From Deltaproteobacteria bacterium (GTDB lineage: Bacteria; Desulfobacterota; Desulfobulbia; Desulfobulbales; Desulfurivibrionaceae), in contig JAJZRF010000030.1 in assembly GCA_021847425.1 (NCBI GenBank), positions 1 through 38,402 on the forward strand: a stretch of DNA of 38,402 nucleotides, in the 5' to 3' direction. A model generated the notes under the pieces. That model saw nothing but the letters and a program-made list of their open reading frames with translations. It was not told the origin of the DNA and searched no databases. The position numbers were made by a program, and so were the translations under genes. Numbering within the stretch: the stretch's first letter is position 1; every line of letters begins with the position of its first letter. Below are positions 7,674 to 13,208 of the stretch, piece after piece.

Positions 7674-7977
7674 CCTTGAAATGAGCAAAGAGGTTATATC
7701 GGCCATCAGTCACACCTACGAACTGGCCTCCTATTCCACCTCGGAACTGCGCAGCCTGTTTGATGACTGGCTGGGTGTGATTGAGCAGCTTGTGGTCGAT
7801 TTTGTCAACCAGCAAAAAAAGGCAGACCCCGACGAAATCGCCACCCATCTCAATTTGCAACGCACCAGTGCTATCTTTGTTCTCAGCAAGCTTGCCCGTG
7901 AAGGGAAAGTCACCATGCAGGCCTCCGGCAATGGTGAGCGTAAAAGTAATATCAAACAGTTGCGGCCCAAAAAATGA
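7666..7977 (+). CDS. Winged-helix-like small protein
   Basis: About 103 residues if started at the GTG 7666, or 98 from the ATG at 7681. The C-terminal half (ADPDEIATHLNLQRTSAIFVL then KLAREGKVTMQASGNGE) looks like a winged helix: helix-turn-helix plus wing. The N-terminal half is acidic and helical. Neither start has a Shine-Dalgarno site, unlike most neighbours, which supports coupling to, or fusion with, the frame that starts at 7456. The TGA at 7975 seems to be a true stop. It may bind DNA or act as a protein adaptor; the function is unknown. Confidence 0.55.
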   Translation: MNPLEMSKEVISAISHTYELASYSTSELRSLFDDWLGVIEQLVVDFVNQQKKADPDEIATHLNLQRTSAIFVLSKLAREGKVTMQASGNGERKSNIKQLRPKK

Positions 7978-8065
7978 AAGAGAAACTTGCCAGCGGGCGG
8001 CGCCACAGTATTGGGCGTGGGATTGATTGTCTATGCCTTGCTGCATTCTTGACGGGAGGAAATGT

Positions 8066-8959
8066 ATGTTGGAGCAGAAGAAAAACACCACGGAAAATTT
8101 CAGTTGCTGAGCCCCCGAAGAAGATACTGGCGGTCGCCAGGAAAAAGGGGGCGGTTTTTTGTCCAAGTTGTCGGAAAAGTTGTTGAAATCAGACAAAACT
8201 CAAGCCCAGCCAGCCACTCCTTCGGGGAAGCCTGATCTCGCAAGCAACCGGCAGACCGAACATTGCATGGTCTGTGGCGAAGCCCTTCAATATCAGGACA
8301 AATCGGCCGAGGTTTCCTGCAGTTATTGCAAGAGATCAGACTCCGGCCATATTGTCTGTCCAAACGGCCATTATATCTGCGAACAGTGTCACAACCAAGA
8401 CGCCATGCGGGTAATCGAAGATATCATGTTTACCGCGGAATCGATTGACCCCAACGAAATTGCCGAATTAGCCTTTAGTTTTTCAGGTCTTCCCATGCTT
8501 GGTTGCCAACACGCCTATATTGCCGGCGGCGCGCTCATGGCCGCTTTGAAAAACCAGGGCACAGCACACGTCACCAATGACGACATCAAGGAAGTGTTCA
8601 AGCGGACCCGCAAGCAGGCACATGGCGGATACTGCGGTCTTTCCGGAGTGTGCGGCATTGTTCCGGCCCTAGGCACCTGTATCAGCGTGCTTACTGGCGC
8701 CCAATGCGGCAAAGACCGCGAGCAGCGTATCACCATGGAGGCTGTAACCAGGGTAACAAGGGTGATAACCGATTTGACCGGGCCTAGCTGCTGCAAGGCC
8801 TATGTACGGGCCTCGCTTAAGGCTGCGGTGGAATTTCTTGAAGAACACTTTGCGATCAGTTTGCCGAGTGCGGGGGAGGCGTCCTGCCAATTCAGCCCTA
8901 AACATCCCCACGGTTGCCGGGAGATGAACTGCCCATATTTCGGACTAAAAAAGAATTAG
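8066..8959 (+). CDS. DUF5714 protein, predicted selenoprotein (Sec15 at TGA 8108-8110)
   Basis: The conserved part is DUF5714: Cys-pair motifs CMVCGE and CSYCKR, then PNGHYICEQCH, GLPMLGCQHAYI, GGYCGLSGVCGIVPALG, GPSCCKAYV and a C-terminal CREMNCPYF. These suggest metal or Fe-S binding; its role is not established, though it often occurs near radical SAM genes. A plain reading needs a TTG at 8159. The same frame is open further up to an ATG at 8066 behind GGGAGGAAATGT, broken only by one TGA in the context Ser-Cys-TGA-Ala. A SECIS-type hairpin follows at once (8111-8152). I read 297 residues with a Cys-Sec pair at 14-15. If wrong, the gene is 8159-8959 with 266 residues. Confidence 0.65.
8111..8152 (+). 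promoter_or_regulatory. Candidate bacterial SECIS element for the DUF5714 gene
   Basis: Lower stem GCCCCC (8111-8116) with GGGGGC (8147-8152). After an internal loop comes the upper stem CTGGC (8127-8131) with GCCAG (8136-8140) and apical loop GGTC. The loop begins 21 bases after the TGA. GGUC is also found in the apical loop of the E. coli fdhF SECIS. The T-run at 8155-8160 means a terminator is the main alternative. Confidence 0.6.
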
Positions 8960-9019
8960 GCTCCGGCAGTAAGCGGCAGCCAGGTATCGATTCACAGATT
9001 GAATAATTAGGGGGGAACG

Positions 9020-9331
9020 ATGACAAATAATCTCAAAAAATATCAGGATTTTTTTGATTCTGTCTATGAAGGCGGGGTGATCGACACCAAGACCAAGCAC
9101 CTGATTGCCCTGGGAGCCTCGCTTGCGGCAGGGTGCCAACCCTGAACTCAGTATTGTCTTGCAGTTGCAAGAAAACATGGGGCATCTGACGACGAGCTGC
9201 ATGAAACCATGCAAATTGCCATGACCGTCGGTGCAACAAAAGTACAGATTATCCAGGAAAGTACCTTGGCCATCATGGGGCAAAAGGACTTGGGACAAGA
9301 GCCGCCAGACGACTCAACTTGTAAACCGTGA
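9020..9331 (+). CDS. AhpD-like (carboxymuconolactone decarboxylase family) selenoprotein, Sec42 at TGA 9143-9145
   Basis: From the ATG at 9020 the frame encodes a clear AhpD/CMD-type protein if the TGA at 9143-9145 is read as Sec. Before it comes KTKHLIALGASLAAGCQP; after it TQYCLAVARKHGASDDELHE and MQIAMTVGATKVQI, with no other stop until 9329. Total 103 residues, normal for the family. AhpD-like proteins use CxxC as a thiol-disulfide centre; here it is CxxU. The residue four after Sec, usually His, is Cys. AhpD-like selenoproteins are known from other bacteria. GGGGGGAA precedes the start, 60 bases after the DUF5714 stop, so both belong to one transcript. Presumed role: peroxide or thiol redox chemistry. 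Confidence 0.85.
9157..9172 (+). promoter_or_regulatory. Candidate SECIS element of the AhpD-like gene
   Basis: TCTTGC (9157-9162) pairs perfectly with GCAAGA (9167-9172); the loop is AGTT. Seventeen bases lie between the TGA and the loop, and there is a G in the first two loop positions. Both fit bacterial SECIS rules. Confidence 0.75.
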
Positions 9332-9369
9332 GCTCTCTCTGACCGCTCTGGATGAGTGGCATAGAGGCA

Positions 9370-9550
9370 GGCGGGGTGATCGACAACAAGATCAAGTACC
9401 TCTGATTGCCTTGGGAGCTTCAGTGGCGTCAGGGTAACAACCCTGAACTCAGTCTTGCCTTGCAGTTGCAAGACAACATGGGGCATCTGACGAAGACACT
9501 GCAAAACCATGCAGCAAATTGCCATGGTCGGCAGCGCCACAAAAAAATAT
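9370..9550 (+). pseudogene. Decayed second copy of the AhpD-like selenoprotein gene
   Basis: The DNA is plainly homologous to 9069-9240. It can be followed as GGVIDNKIKYL, LIALGAS and the QP-TGA-TQ junction with the SECIS-like stem CTTGC-AGTT-GCAAG, but it is broken. There is a two-base insertion near 9394, the first active-site Cys codon is replaced by TAAC, and further single-base indels follow after the hairpin. The 5' end and start codon cannot be found. It is a tandem duplication that has lost function, although the TGA and its hairpin are kept. It does not appear to encode a usable protein. Confidence 0.75.
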
Positions 9551-9573
9551 AGTTTTCTTGAGGAGCCATTGAT

Positions 9574-9699
9574 ATGTACAAGCGATTTTTCGTTTTTGGT
9601 AGCGCACTCCTTCAGGTGCTTGCCATGGGCCTGCTGACCCCGGTTATGGCCGCGGACCAGCAATTTGTGAATCTGGAAAACTCAAAGGAGACGCTATGA
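9574..9699 (+). CDS. Small secreted peptide (41 residues)
   Basis: A 41-residue reading frame with GAGGAG a few bases before the ATG at 9574. The first 26 residues are a standard Sec signal peptide: MYKRFF, a hydrophobic stretch SALLQVLAMGLL, and a cleavage site VMA followed by ADQQF. The mature part would be only about 15 residues (ADQQFVNLENSKETL). The stop overlaps the ATG of the lipoprotein gene (ATGA at 9696-9699), so the two are coupled. It may be the remains of a longer exported protein or a leader for the lipoprotein. Unknown function. Confidence 0.55.
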   Translation: MYKRFFVFGSALLQVLAMGLLTPVMAADQQFVNLENSKETL

Positions 9700-10064
9700 A
9701 TATTTCAATGCAACCAAGCAAACCGTCCAACGTGATCCTCATTGTGCTGCTGACCCTGCTGATCCTGCTCAGCGGCTGCGCCTCGACTAAGACCTCTGCA
9801 GGCCCTGCAGCTGATGGCACCCTTTTTGTCAAAGGCCGGGCTATCAAAATCAGTACCCATGGCGATCTCACCACCATCAATATCAAATCAGCGAAGGGTG
9901 ATGTTGTCATTGTTCAGGTAACGCCGGCAACCAAGCTCACAGATTTGAAGTCCATCGCGGAACTCAGCAAAGATACACCGGTTGAAGTGCGTTACCGAGT
10001 TGAAGGTGGGCACAACATCGCCGTTCAGTTTACCAAACTGGCGGAAGGATCATGCGATAGCTGA
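9696..10064 (+). CDS. Small lipoprotein of unknown function
   Basis: 122 residues with a lipoprotein signal: charged start, hydrophobic VILIVLLTLLILL and lipobox LSGC, so Cys is lipidated after signal peptidase II. The mature part has a small beta-rich domain (GTLFVKGRAIKISTHGDLTTI, GDVVIVQVTPATKLTDL, VEVRYRVEGGHNIAVQ), resembling single-domain OB- or DUF5666-like periplasmic proteins, and ends SCDS. Probably anchored in the outer or inner membrane facing the periplasm. Last intact gene of the island, coupled to the 41-residue peptide. Family not recognised. Confidence 0.75.
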   Translation: MNISMQPSKPSNVILIVLLTLLILLSGCASTKTSAGPAADGTLFVKGRAIKISTHGDLTTINIKSAKGDVVIVQVTPATKLTDLKSIAELSKDTPVEVRYRVEGGHNIAVQFTKLAEGSCDS

Positions 10065-10213
10065 TTTTCCGCCATGAGGGCTGGCGGCGGGGGCCTTATC
10101 GTTGCACCCCGCTGTCTGCCTTCTGGGAAGTTAGTTTAGTGCGATTTAGAAACCCTTGCCCTGATGGCAAAGGTACAGGTTCAGAGGCTATGCCCTCTGA
10201 ACAACTCAGTGGT

Positions 10214-10255
10214 ACTCCTAGGCGAGGTTGTCCCCACAACTTCAAGTCTAGGAGT
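10214..10255 (+). promoter_or_regulatory. Hairpin hiding the tnpA ribosome-binding site
   Basis: ACTCCTAG (10214-10221) pairs perfectly with CTAGGAGT (10248-10255), and inside GTTGT (10227-10231) pairs with ACAAC (10236-10240). The only Shine-Dalgarno site (TAGGAG) is buried in the stem. IS200 elements are known to keep transposase synthesis low in this way. Confidence 0.65.
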
Positions 10256-10260
10256 ATCCA

Positions 10261-10527
10261 ATGAGTCGATTTAGAAAGCTATCACAAACAATCTGGCATT
10301 GCCAATATCATGTTGTAGGGGTACCCAAATACAGGTTTCGGATACTGACAGGCGAGATCGCCGAAGAGGTATCAAGATGTATCAGGGTGTTTTCGGAACG
10401 AGCGGAAGTAGAAGTGGTTGAGTTGAGCATCGGGGGCAAGGGGGATGTTGTCCCCGGCATAGGGGTGACCAAAGCCAAGAAGCCAATCCGCCCCAAAAGC
10501 CGCCGGTCCCGAATGCCAGTAGTTTAA
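10261..10527 (+). pseudogene. tnpA: Truncated IS200-type transposase TnpA (Y1 HUH family)
   Basis: The first 60 or so residues are typical IS200 TnpA: SRFRKLSQTIWHCQYHVVGV, PKYRFRILTGE and IRVFSERAEVEVVEL. At the place of the HUH metal-binding motif (normally DHVHLL) the frame reads GDVVPG, and from there similarity ends; the rest (GVTKAKKPIRPKSRRS) is unrelated low-complexity sequence running up to the convergent chrA gene. Full-length TnpA is about 130-150 residues and needs the HUH pair and a later tyrosine, all missing here. It cannot be active. Confidence 0.85.
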
Positions 10528-10542
10528 GCGACGGAGGGGGCA

Positions 10543-11058
10543 TCAATATACCAGCGCCCCTGCTACTCCGGCCCCCAGGATGATAAGCGTCGGGTCTGCC
10601 TTGGTAAAGGCAATGATCGCGAAGCTGCCCAATGCGATTGCTCCTGTCGGGATGTCCACAATGGAGGTCTTGCCCAGGGTTATTGCCACCGCCGCGAGCA
10701 GGCCGATTACGGCCGGCCTGATGCCCTTGAAACTCGCATTGACTATCCAGGAGTTCTTGAACTGCAGGTAATAGTGGCTGATGATCGTCACAATGACGAT
10801 CGAGGGCAGATAGGTGCAGACGGCAGCGCCCAGCGCGCCCCAAAATCCGAAGATTTTATAGCCGATAAATACGTTCATGATGGTCAACGGCCCCGGCGTG
10901 ACCTGACCGATGGCGACGCTGTCGATGAATTCCTTGCTGGTGAGCCAGTGATAATGGTCGACGATTTCGCGTTGCAGGAGCGGCAGCATGACGAAGCCGC
11001 CACCGATCGTAAAGAGATTGATATACAAAAGCGCCCAGAAGAATTTCAGGATTTCCAC
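10543..11058 (-). CDS. Chromate transporter, short ChrA-type subunit (second half)
   Basis: 171 residues of the CHR family (half-size). Family motifs are NLFTIGGGFVMLPLLQREIV, the region SKEFIDSVAIGQVTPGPL and GYKIFGFWGALGAAVCTYLP; four to six hydrophobic segments follow. Half-size CHR proteins are encoded in pairs with opposite membrane topology and together correspond to one full-length ChrA, exporting chromate and probably other oxyanions. The GTG at 11058 follows GGAGGAGG. It overlaps the end of the partner gene by 13 bases. The assigned family is sure; chromate as substrate is by family only. Confidence 0.88.
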   Translation of the reverse strand: MEILKFFWALLYINLFTIGGGFVMLPLLQREIVDHYHWLTSKEFIDSVAIGQVTPGPLTIMNVFIGYKIFGFWGALGAAVCTYLPSIVIVTIISHYYLQFKNSWIVNASFKGIRPAVIGLLAAVAITLGKTSIVDIPTGAIALGSFAIIAFTKADPTLIILGAGVAGALVY

Positions 11059-11603
11059 TCTGTCCTCCTCCCGTGCAAAAATACGCCGGCAAGGGCTGCG
11101 GCAACGATCAGGACAATCGGATTGAACTTGAACACCGCCAGGCATATCAAGGCGGTCAGGGCGAAGGCGATGCTCTGGTAGTCCTTGAGGATTTTTCTGC
11201 TCATGGAGTAGACAACCGAGGCAATAAGCCCGACAACCGCCGCGCCGACCCCTTTCAGGATGGCCTTTAAGAGCGCAATCTCCTTGTACCTGACGTAGAT
11301 AAAAGCGAGGATCAGAATCAGGACAAAGGAGGGAAGGACCTGACCGAGAACCGTGGCAAGCGCGCCCCGCCATTTTCTGAGGGTATAGCCTATGAATATG
11401 CCGGTATTGACAATGGGGGCGCCGGGGGTTAGCTGTCCTATGACGACGCTTTCGGCGAACTCTTCATGGCTGAGCCATTTTCTTTTGTGCACGAGTTCCC
11501 GCTCAAAAAAGGCGAGCATGGAATACACTCCGCCAAAGGCAAAGGCGCCCATCTTAAGAAAGACCGTAAAGATGTCTTTTGCTTTCACCTTTGGGGAAGA
11601 CAT
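11046..11603 (-). CDS. Chromate transporter, short ChrA-type subunit (first half)
   Basis: 185 residues, CHR family: FLKMGAFAFGGVYSMLAFFE near the N-terminus, then SHEEFAESVVIGQLTPGAPI and GYTLRKWRGALATVLGQVLP. Half-size partner of the gene at 10543-11058. The ATG at 11603 (AAGGAAAA before it) overlaps the stop of the Fe-S protein gene as TGATG, so translation of the three genes is chained. The frame is open further up, but that stretch is the Fe-S gene in another frame. The PGAP in place of the usual PGP of the paralogues is a small difference in the conserved loop. Confidence 0.88.
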   Translation of the reverse strand: MSSPKVKAKDIFTVFLKMGAFAFGGVYSMLAFFERELVHKRKWLSHEEFAESVVIGQLTPGAPIVNTGIFIGYTLRKWRGALATVLGQVLPSFVLILILAFIYVRYKEIALLKAILKGVGAAVVGLIASVVYSMSRKILKDYQSIAFALTALICLAVFKFNPIVLIVAAALAGVFLHGRRTEWKS

Positions 11604-11827
11604 CAGCGGTTTTCCTTGCTGGAACTGTTTTTTAAGCACGCGTCCACCACCTGGCGGACCTCGGCCAGGCATCAGCGGCCGGCGGGGTTTTTCTCCGCGC
11701 ATCGGCATCGGCCGCCTTTCTTCTCCGAGACAATGCGCTCCATGATCAACGAACGGCCGTGTTCCAGGACGTCCTGCTGTAAATCCTCTTCGCTGTAACC
11801 AAAACAGTAACAAATCAGGCGTGGCAT
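11603..11827 (-). CDS. Predicted Sec-containing [2Fe-2S] protein, CopZ-N/BFD-like (Sec52 at TGA 11674-11672)
   Basis: Read on the minus strand from the ATG at 11827 (GGAGGG before it), the frame gives a 74-residue protein if one TGA is read as Sec. Cysteines are at 6 and 8 (LICYCFGYSEEDL), 41 and 43 (RCRCAEKNPAGR), then Sec52-Cys53 (UCLAEVRQVV). This matches the [2Fe-2S] domain of CopZ-type proteins, in which the NPxG motif is followed by CC and a leucine; here the first of the two is Sec. Similarity continues on both sides of the TGA in one frame. The true stop overlaps the chrA start (TGATG). A SECIS-type hairpin follows the TGA. Probable role: redox or metal delivery beside the oxyanion transporter. 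Confidence 0.8.
11642..11659 (-). promoter_or_regulatory. Candidate SECIS element of the Fe-S protein gene
   Basis: On the minus strand GTCCGCC (11659-11653) pairs with GGTGGAC (11648-11642), seven pairs with one G-T, and the loop is AGGT (11652-11649). Nineteen bases separate the TGA from the loop. The loop resembles that of the E. coli fdhF SECIS. A competing hairpin CCTGGC/GCCAGG with GGTC in its loop lies nearer the TGA (8 bases). Confidence 0.7.
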
Positions 11828-11898
11828 GTTAGCCCTCCAATGGGAGATGGTGCAGGCAATGGCGCCGGGCGCGGATATCCCGGCAAGATGATGTTCTT

Positions 11899-11928
11899 TC
11901 TATACCTTTTGGGGAATGACTTTGTCCA
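11899..11928 (-). promoter_or_regulatory. Predicted promoter of the Fe-S/chrA operon
   Basis: On the minus strand TGGACA (11923-11928) and TATAGA (11899-11904) are spaced by 18 bases. This would make the Fe-S protein and two half-size chrA genes an operon of their own, separate from the full-length chrA upstream. Confidence 0.5.
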
Positions 11929-11951
11929 GAGCGGAAGCGCATAGGTTTTTC

Positions 11952-13130
11952 CTAAAAAAGGAAGATGGCCACCGTGCCGCCGGCAAGGACCACCCAGAGG
12001 AGATCGATCTTTTTGAACAAGGCCCCGAAGGCTGCGGCGCCAAGAAGCAGATGGAGCCAGTCCCAGTGGACATGCAGGGCAAGGCGGATGCTGACCGTGC
12101 AGAGCAGGCCGACAAAGGAGCAGAGAACTCCGTCAATGGCCCGATTGAACCAGCAGGAGGCGCGCAGCCTGGCAAAATAGGGGGCGGTGCCGATCACCAG
12201 CAGCAGGGAAGGGAGGAACATGGCCGTCGTGGCGACGAAGGCGCCGGCAAGGCCGTGGAGCAGGTAGCCGACAAAAGTCGCCGTGATCACGATGGGGCCG
12301 GGGGTGAGCTGGCCCAGGGCGATGCCGTCCAGAAAAGTCGGGGCAGCCAGCCAGGCGTGGGTCTCAACGATTTCATGGAACAGGAGGGGCACCGAGGCAA
12401 AGCCGCCGCCAAAGGCCATGAGGTCGACTCTGGTCATGATCAGGGCCAGCTGTGCGAGGCCGGAGCGGAAAAAAACGAGCAGCCCGAAGCCCGCGCCAGC
12501 CGCGGCCAGCAGGAAGAGAAGCGGCAGGGTGGTGGAGGGCATGGGGGTCCGGGGCTCTGTCTGCGGTGGAATTGGTTGCCCGTTGTGCAGCGCCAGGCTC
12601 AGCAGTGCGGCAAGGATCAGAATGAGGACCGGATGCACTGCAAGCCCGAACAACCCCGCCGCCATGAGGGCCACAAGGCCATGTTGCCAGCGGGTAAGGG
12701 AATTCCGGCCAAAGGAGATGGCGGCACTGGCGACAATGGCGACAATAATGGCTTGCAACCCGCTGAAAACCGCAACCACGGCGGGCAGCGAATGCGTACG
12801 GGCGTAAAGAACTGAAAGCAGTGTCATGAGGAGGAAGGCAGGCAGACCGAAGCCAAGATAGCTTGCGATGGCCCCCCGCACTCCTTGGAGCCGCAGGCCG
12901 ACGTAGGCGGCCATCTGCATGGCGGTCGCCCCTGGAATTGTCTGGCAGAGGGCCACGCCATCCCGGAAGGCTTCCTGGTCGAGCCATCGTTTCCGCCCGA
13001 CCGCAAGTTCGCGGATGTGGGCGATCATGGCCGGACCTCCGAAGGCAGTGGTTCCCAGGCGCAGGAAGGAGAAGAACAACCGGCGTGGTGATGGGGGTGG
13101 CAGAAGTGGTTTTTCCTGGACATCTTGCAT
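11952..13130 (-). CDS. chrA: Chromate transporter ChrA, full-length (two-domain)
   Basis: 392 residues with two tandem CHR domains. The first has FLRLGTTAFGGPAMIAHIRE, FRDGVALCQTIPGATAMQMA and GYLG-like turns; the second has RVDLMAFGGGFASVPLLFHEIV, FLDGIALGQLTPGPIVITATF and GYLLHGLAGAF. About ten hydrophobic segments. Long CHR proteins export chromate driven by the membrane potential, lowering its cellular level. The ATG at 13130 follows AAAAGGA; the seven residues before it (from a TTG at 13151) lack such a site. It ends 124 bases from the Fe-S protein gene. Three CHR genes side by side is uncommon. Confidence 0.9.
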   Translation of the reverse strand: MQDVQEKPLLPPPSPRRLFFSFLRLGTTAFGGPAMIAHIRELAVGRKRWLDQEAFRDGVALCQTIPGATAMQMAAYVGLRLQGVRGAIASYLGFGLPAFLLMTLLSVLYARTHSLPAVVAVFSGLQAIIVAIVASAAISFGRNSLTRWQHGLVALMAAGLFGLAVHPVLILILAALLSLALHNGQPIPPQTEPRTPMPSTTLPLLFLLAAAGAGFGLLVFFRSGLAQLALIMTRVDLMAFGGGFASVPLLFHEIVETHAWLAAPTFLDGIALGQLTPGPIVITATFVGYLLHGLAGAFVATTAMFLPSLLLVIGTAPYFARLRASCWFNRAIDGVLCSFVGLLCTVSIRLALHVHWDWLHLLLGAAAFGALFKKIDLLWVVLAGGTVAIFLF

Positions 13131-13208
13131 GTTGCGGGTCCTTTTGCCCAAGAAGATATGGCATGCCGCCCTTTTTTTGGGAAGGATGCGGGGGAATGGC
13201 CGCCTTGC

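Larger units (their letters stand above)
10156..10527 (+). mobile_element. IS200/IS605-type remnant, left part
   Basis: Three hairpins precede the transposase start in the order known for IS200. First TTGCC (10156-10160) with GGCAA (10166-10170), a likely left-end hairpin. Then GTTCAGAGG (10179-10187) with CCTCTGAAC (10194-10202), probably transcription-blocking. Then a nested hairpin covering the ribosome-binding site (10214-10255). The coding part is cut after about 60 residues and I find no right end. The true left border may be up to 25 bases further upstream. Confidence 0.65.

Noticed and set aside
7975-8049. Selenocysteine at the TGA 7975-7977
   Set aside because: No stable hairpin with a G-starting loop lies 16-37 bases downstream, and there is no Cys context. 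Treated as a normal stop.
8111-8160. Intrinsic terminator instead of a SECIS hairpin
   Set aside because: GCCCCC/GGGGGC followed by GG and six T could terminate. I rank it second because the frame stays open on both sides of the TGA, a good start precedes it, and the upper stem has the GGTC loop at proper distance. Not excluded.
8945-9663. Minus-strand frames of 117 and 171 codons
   Set aside because: They are antisense to the AhpD-like gene and its decayed copy, which explains their internal similarity. They arise because the plus-strand gene is hidden by its TGA.
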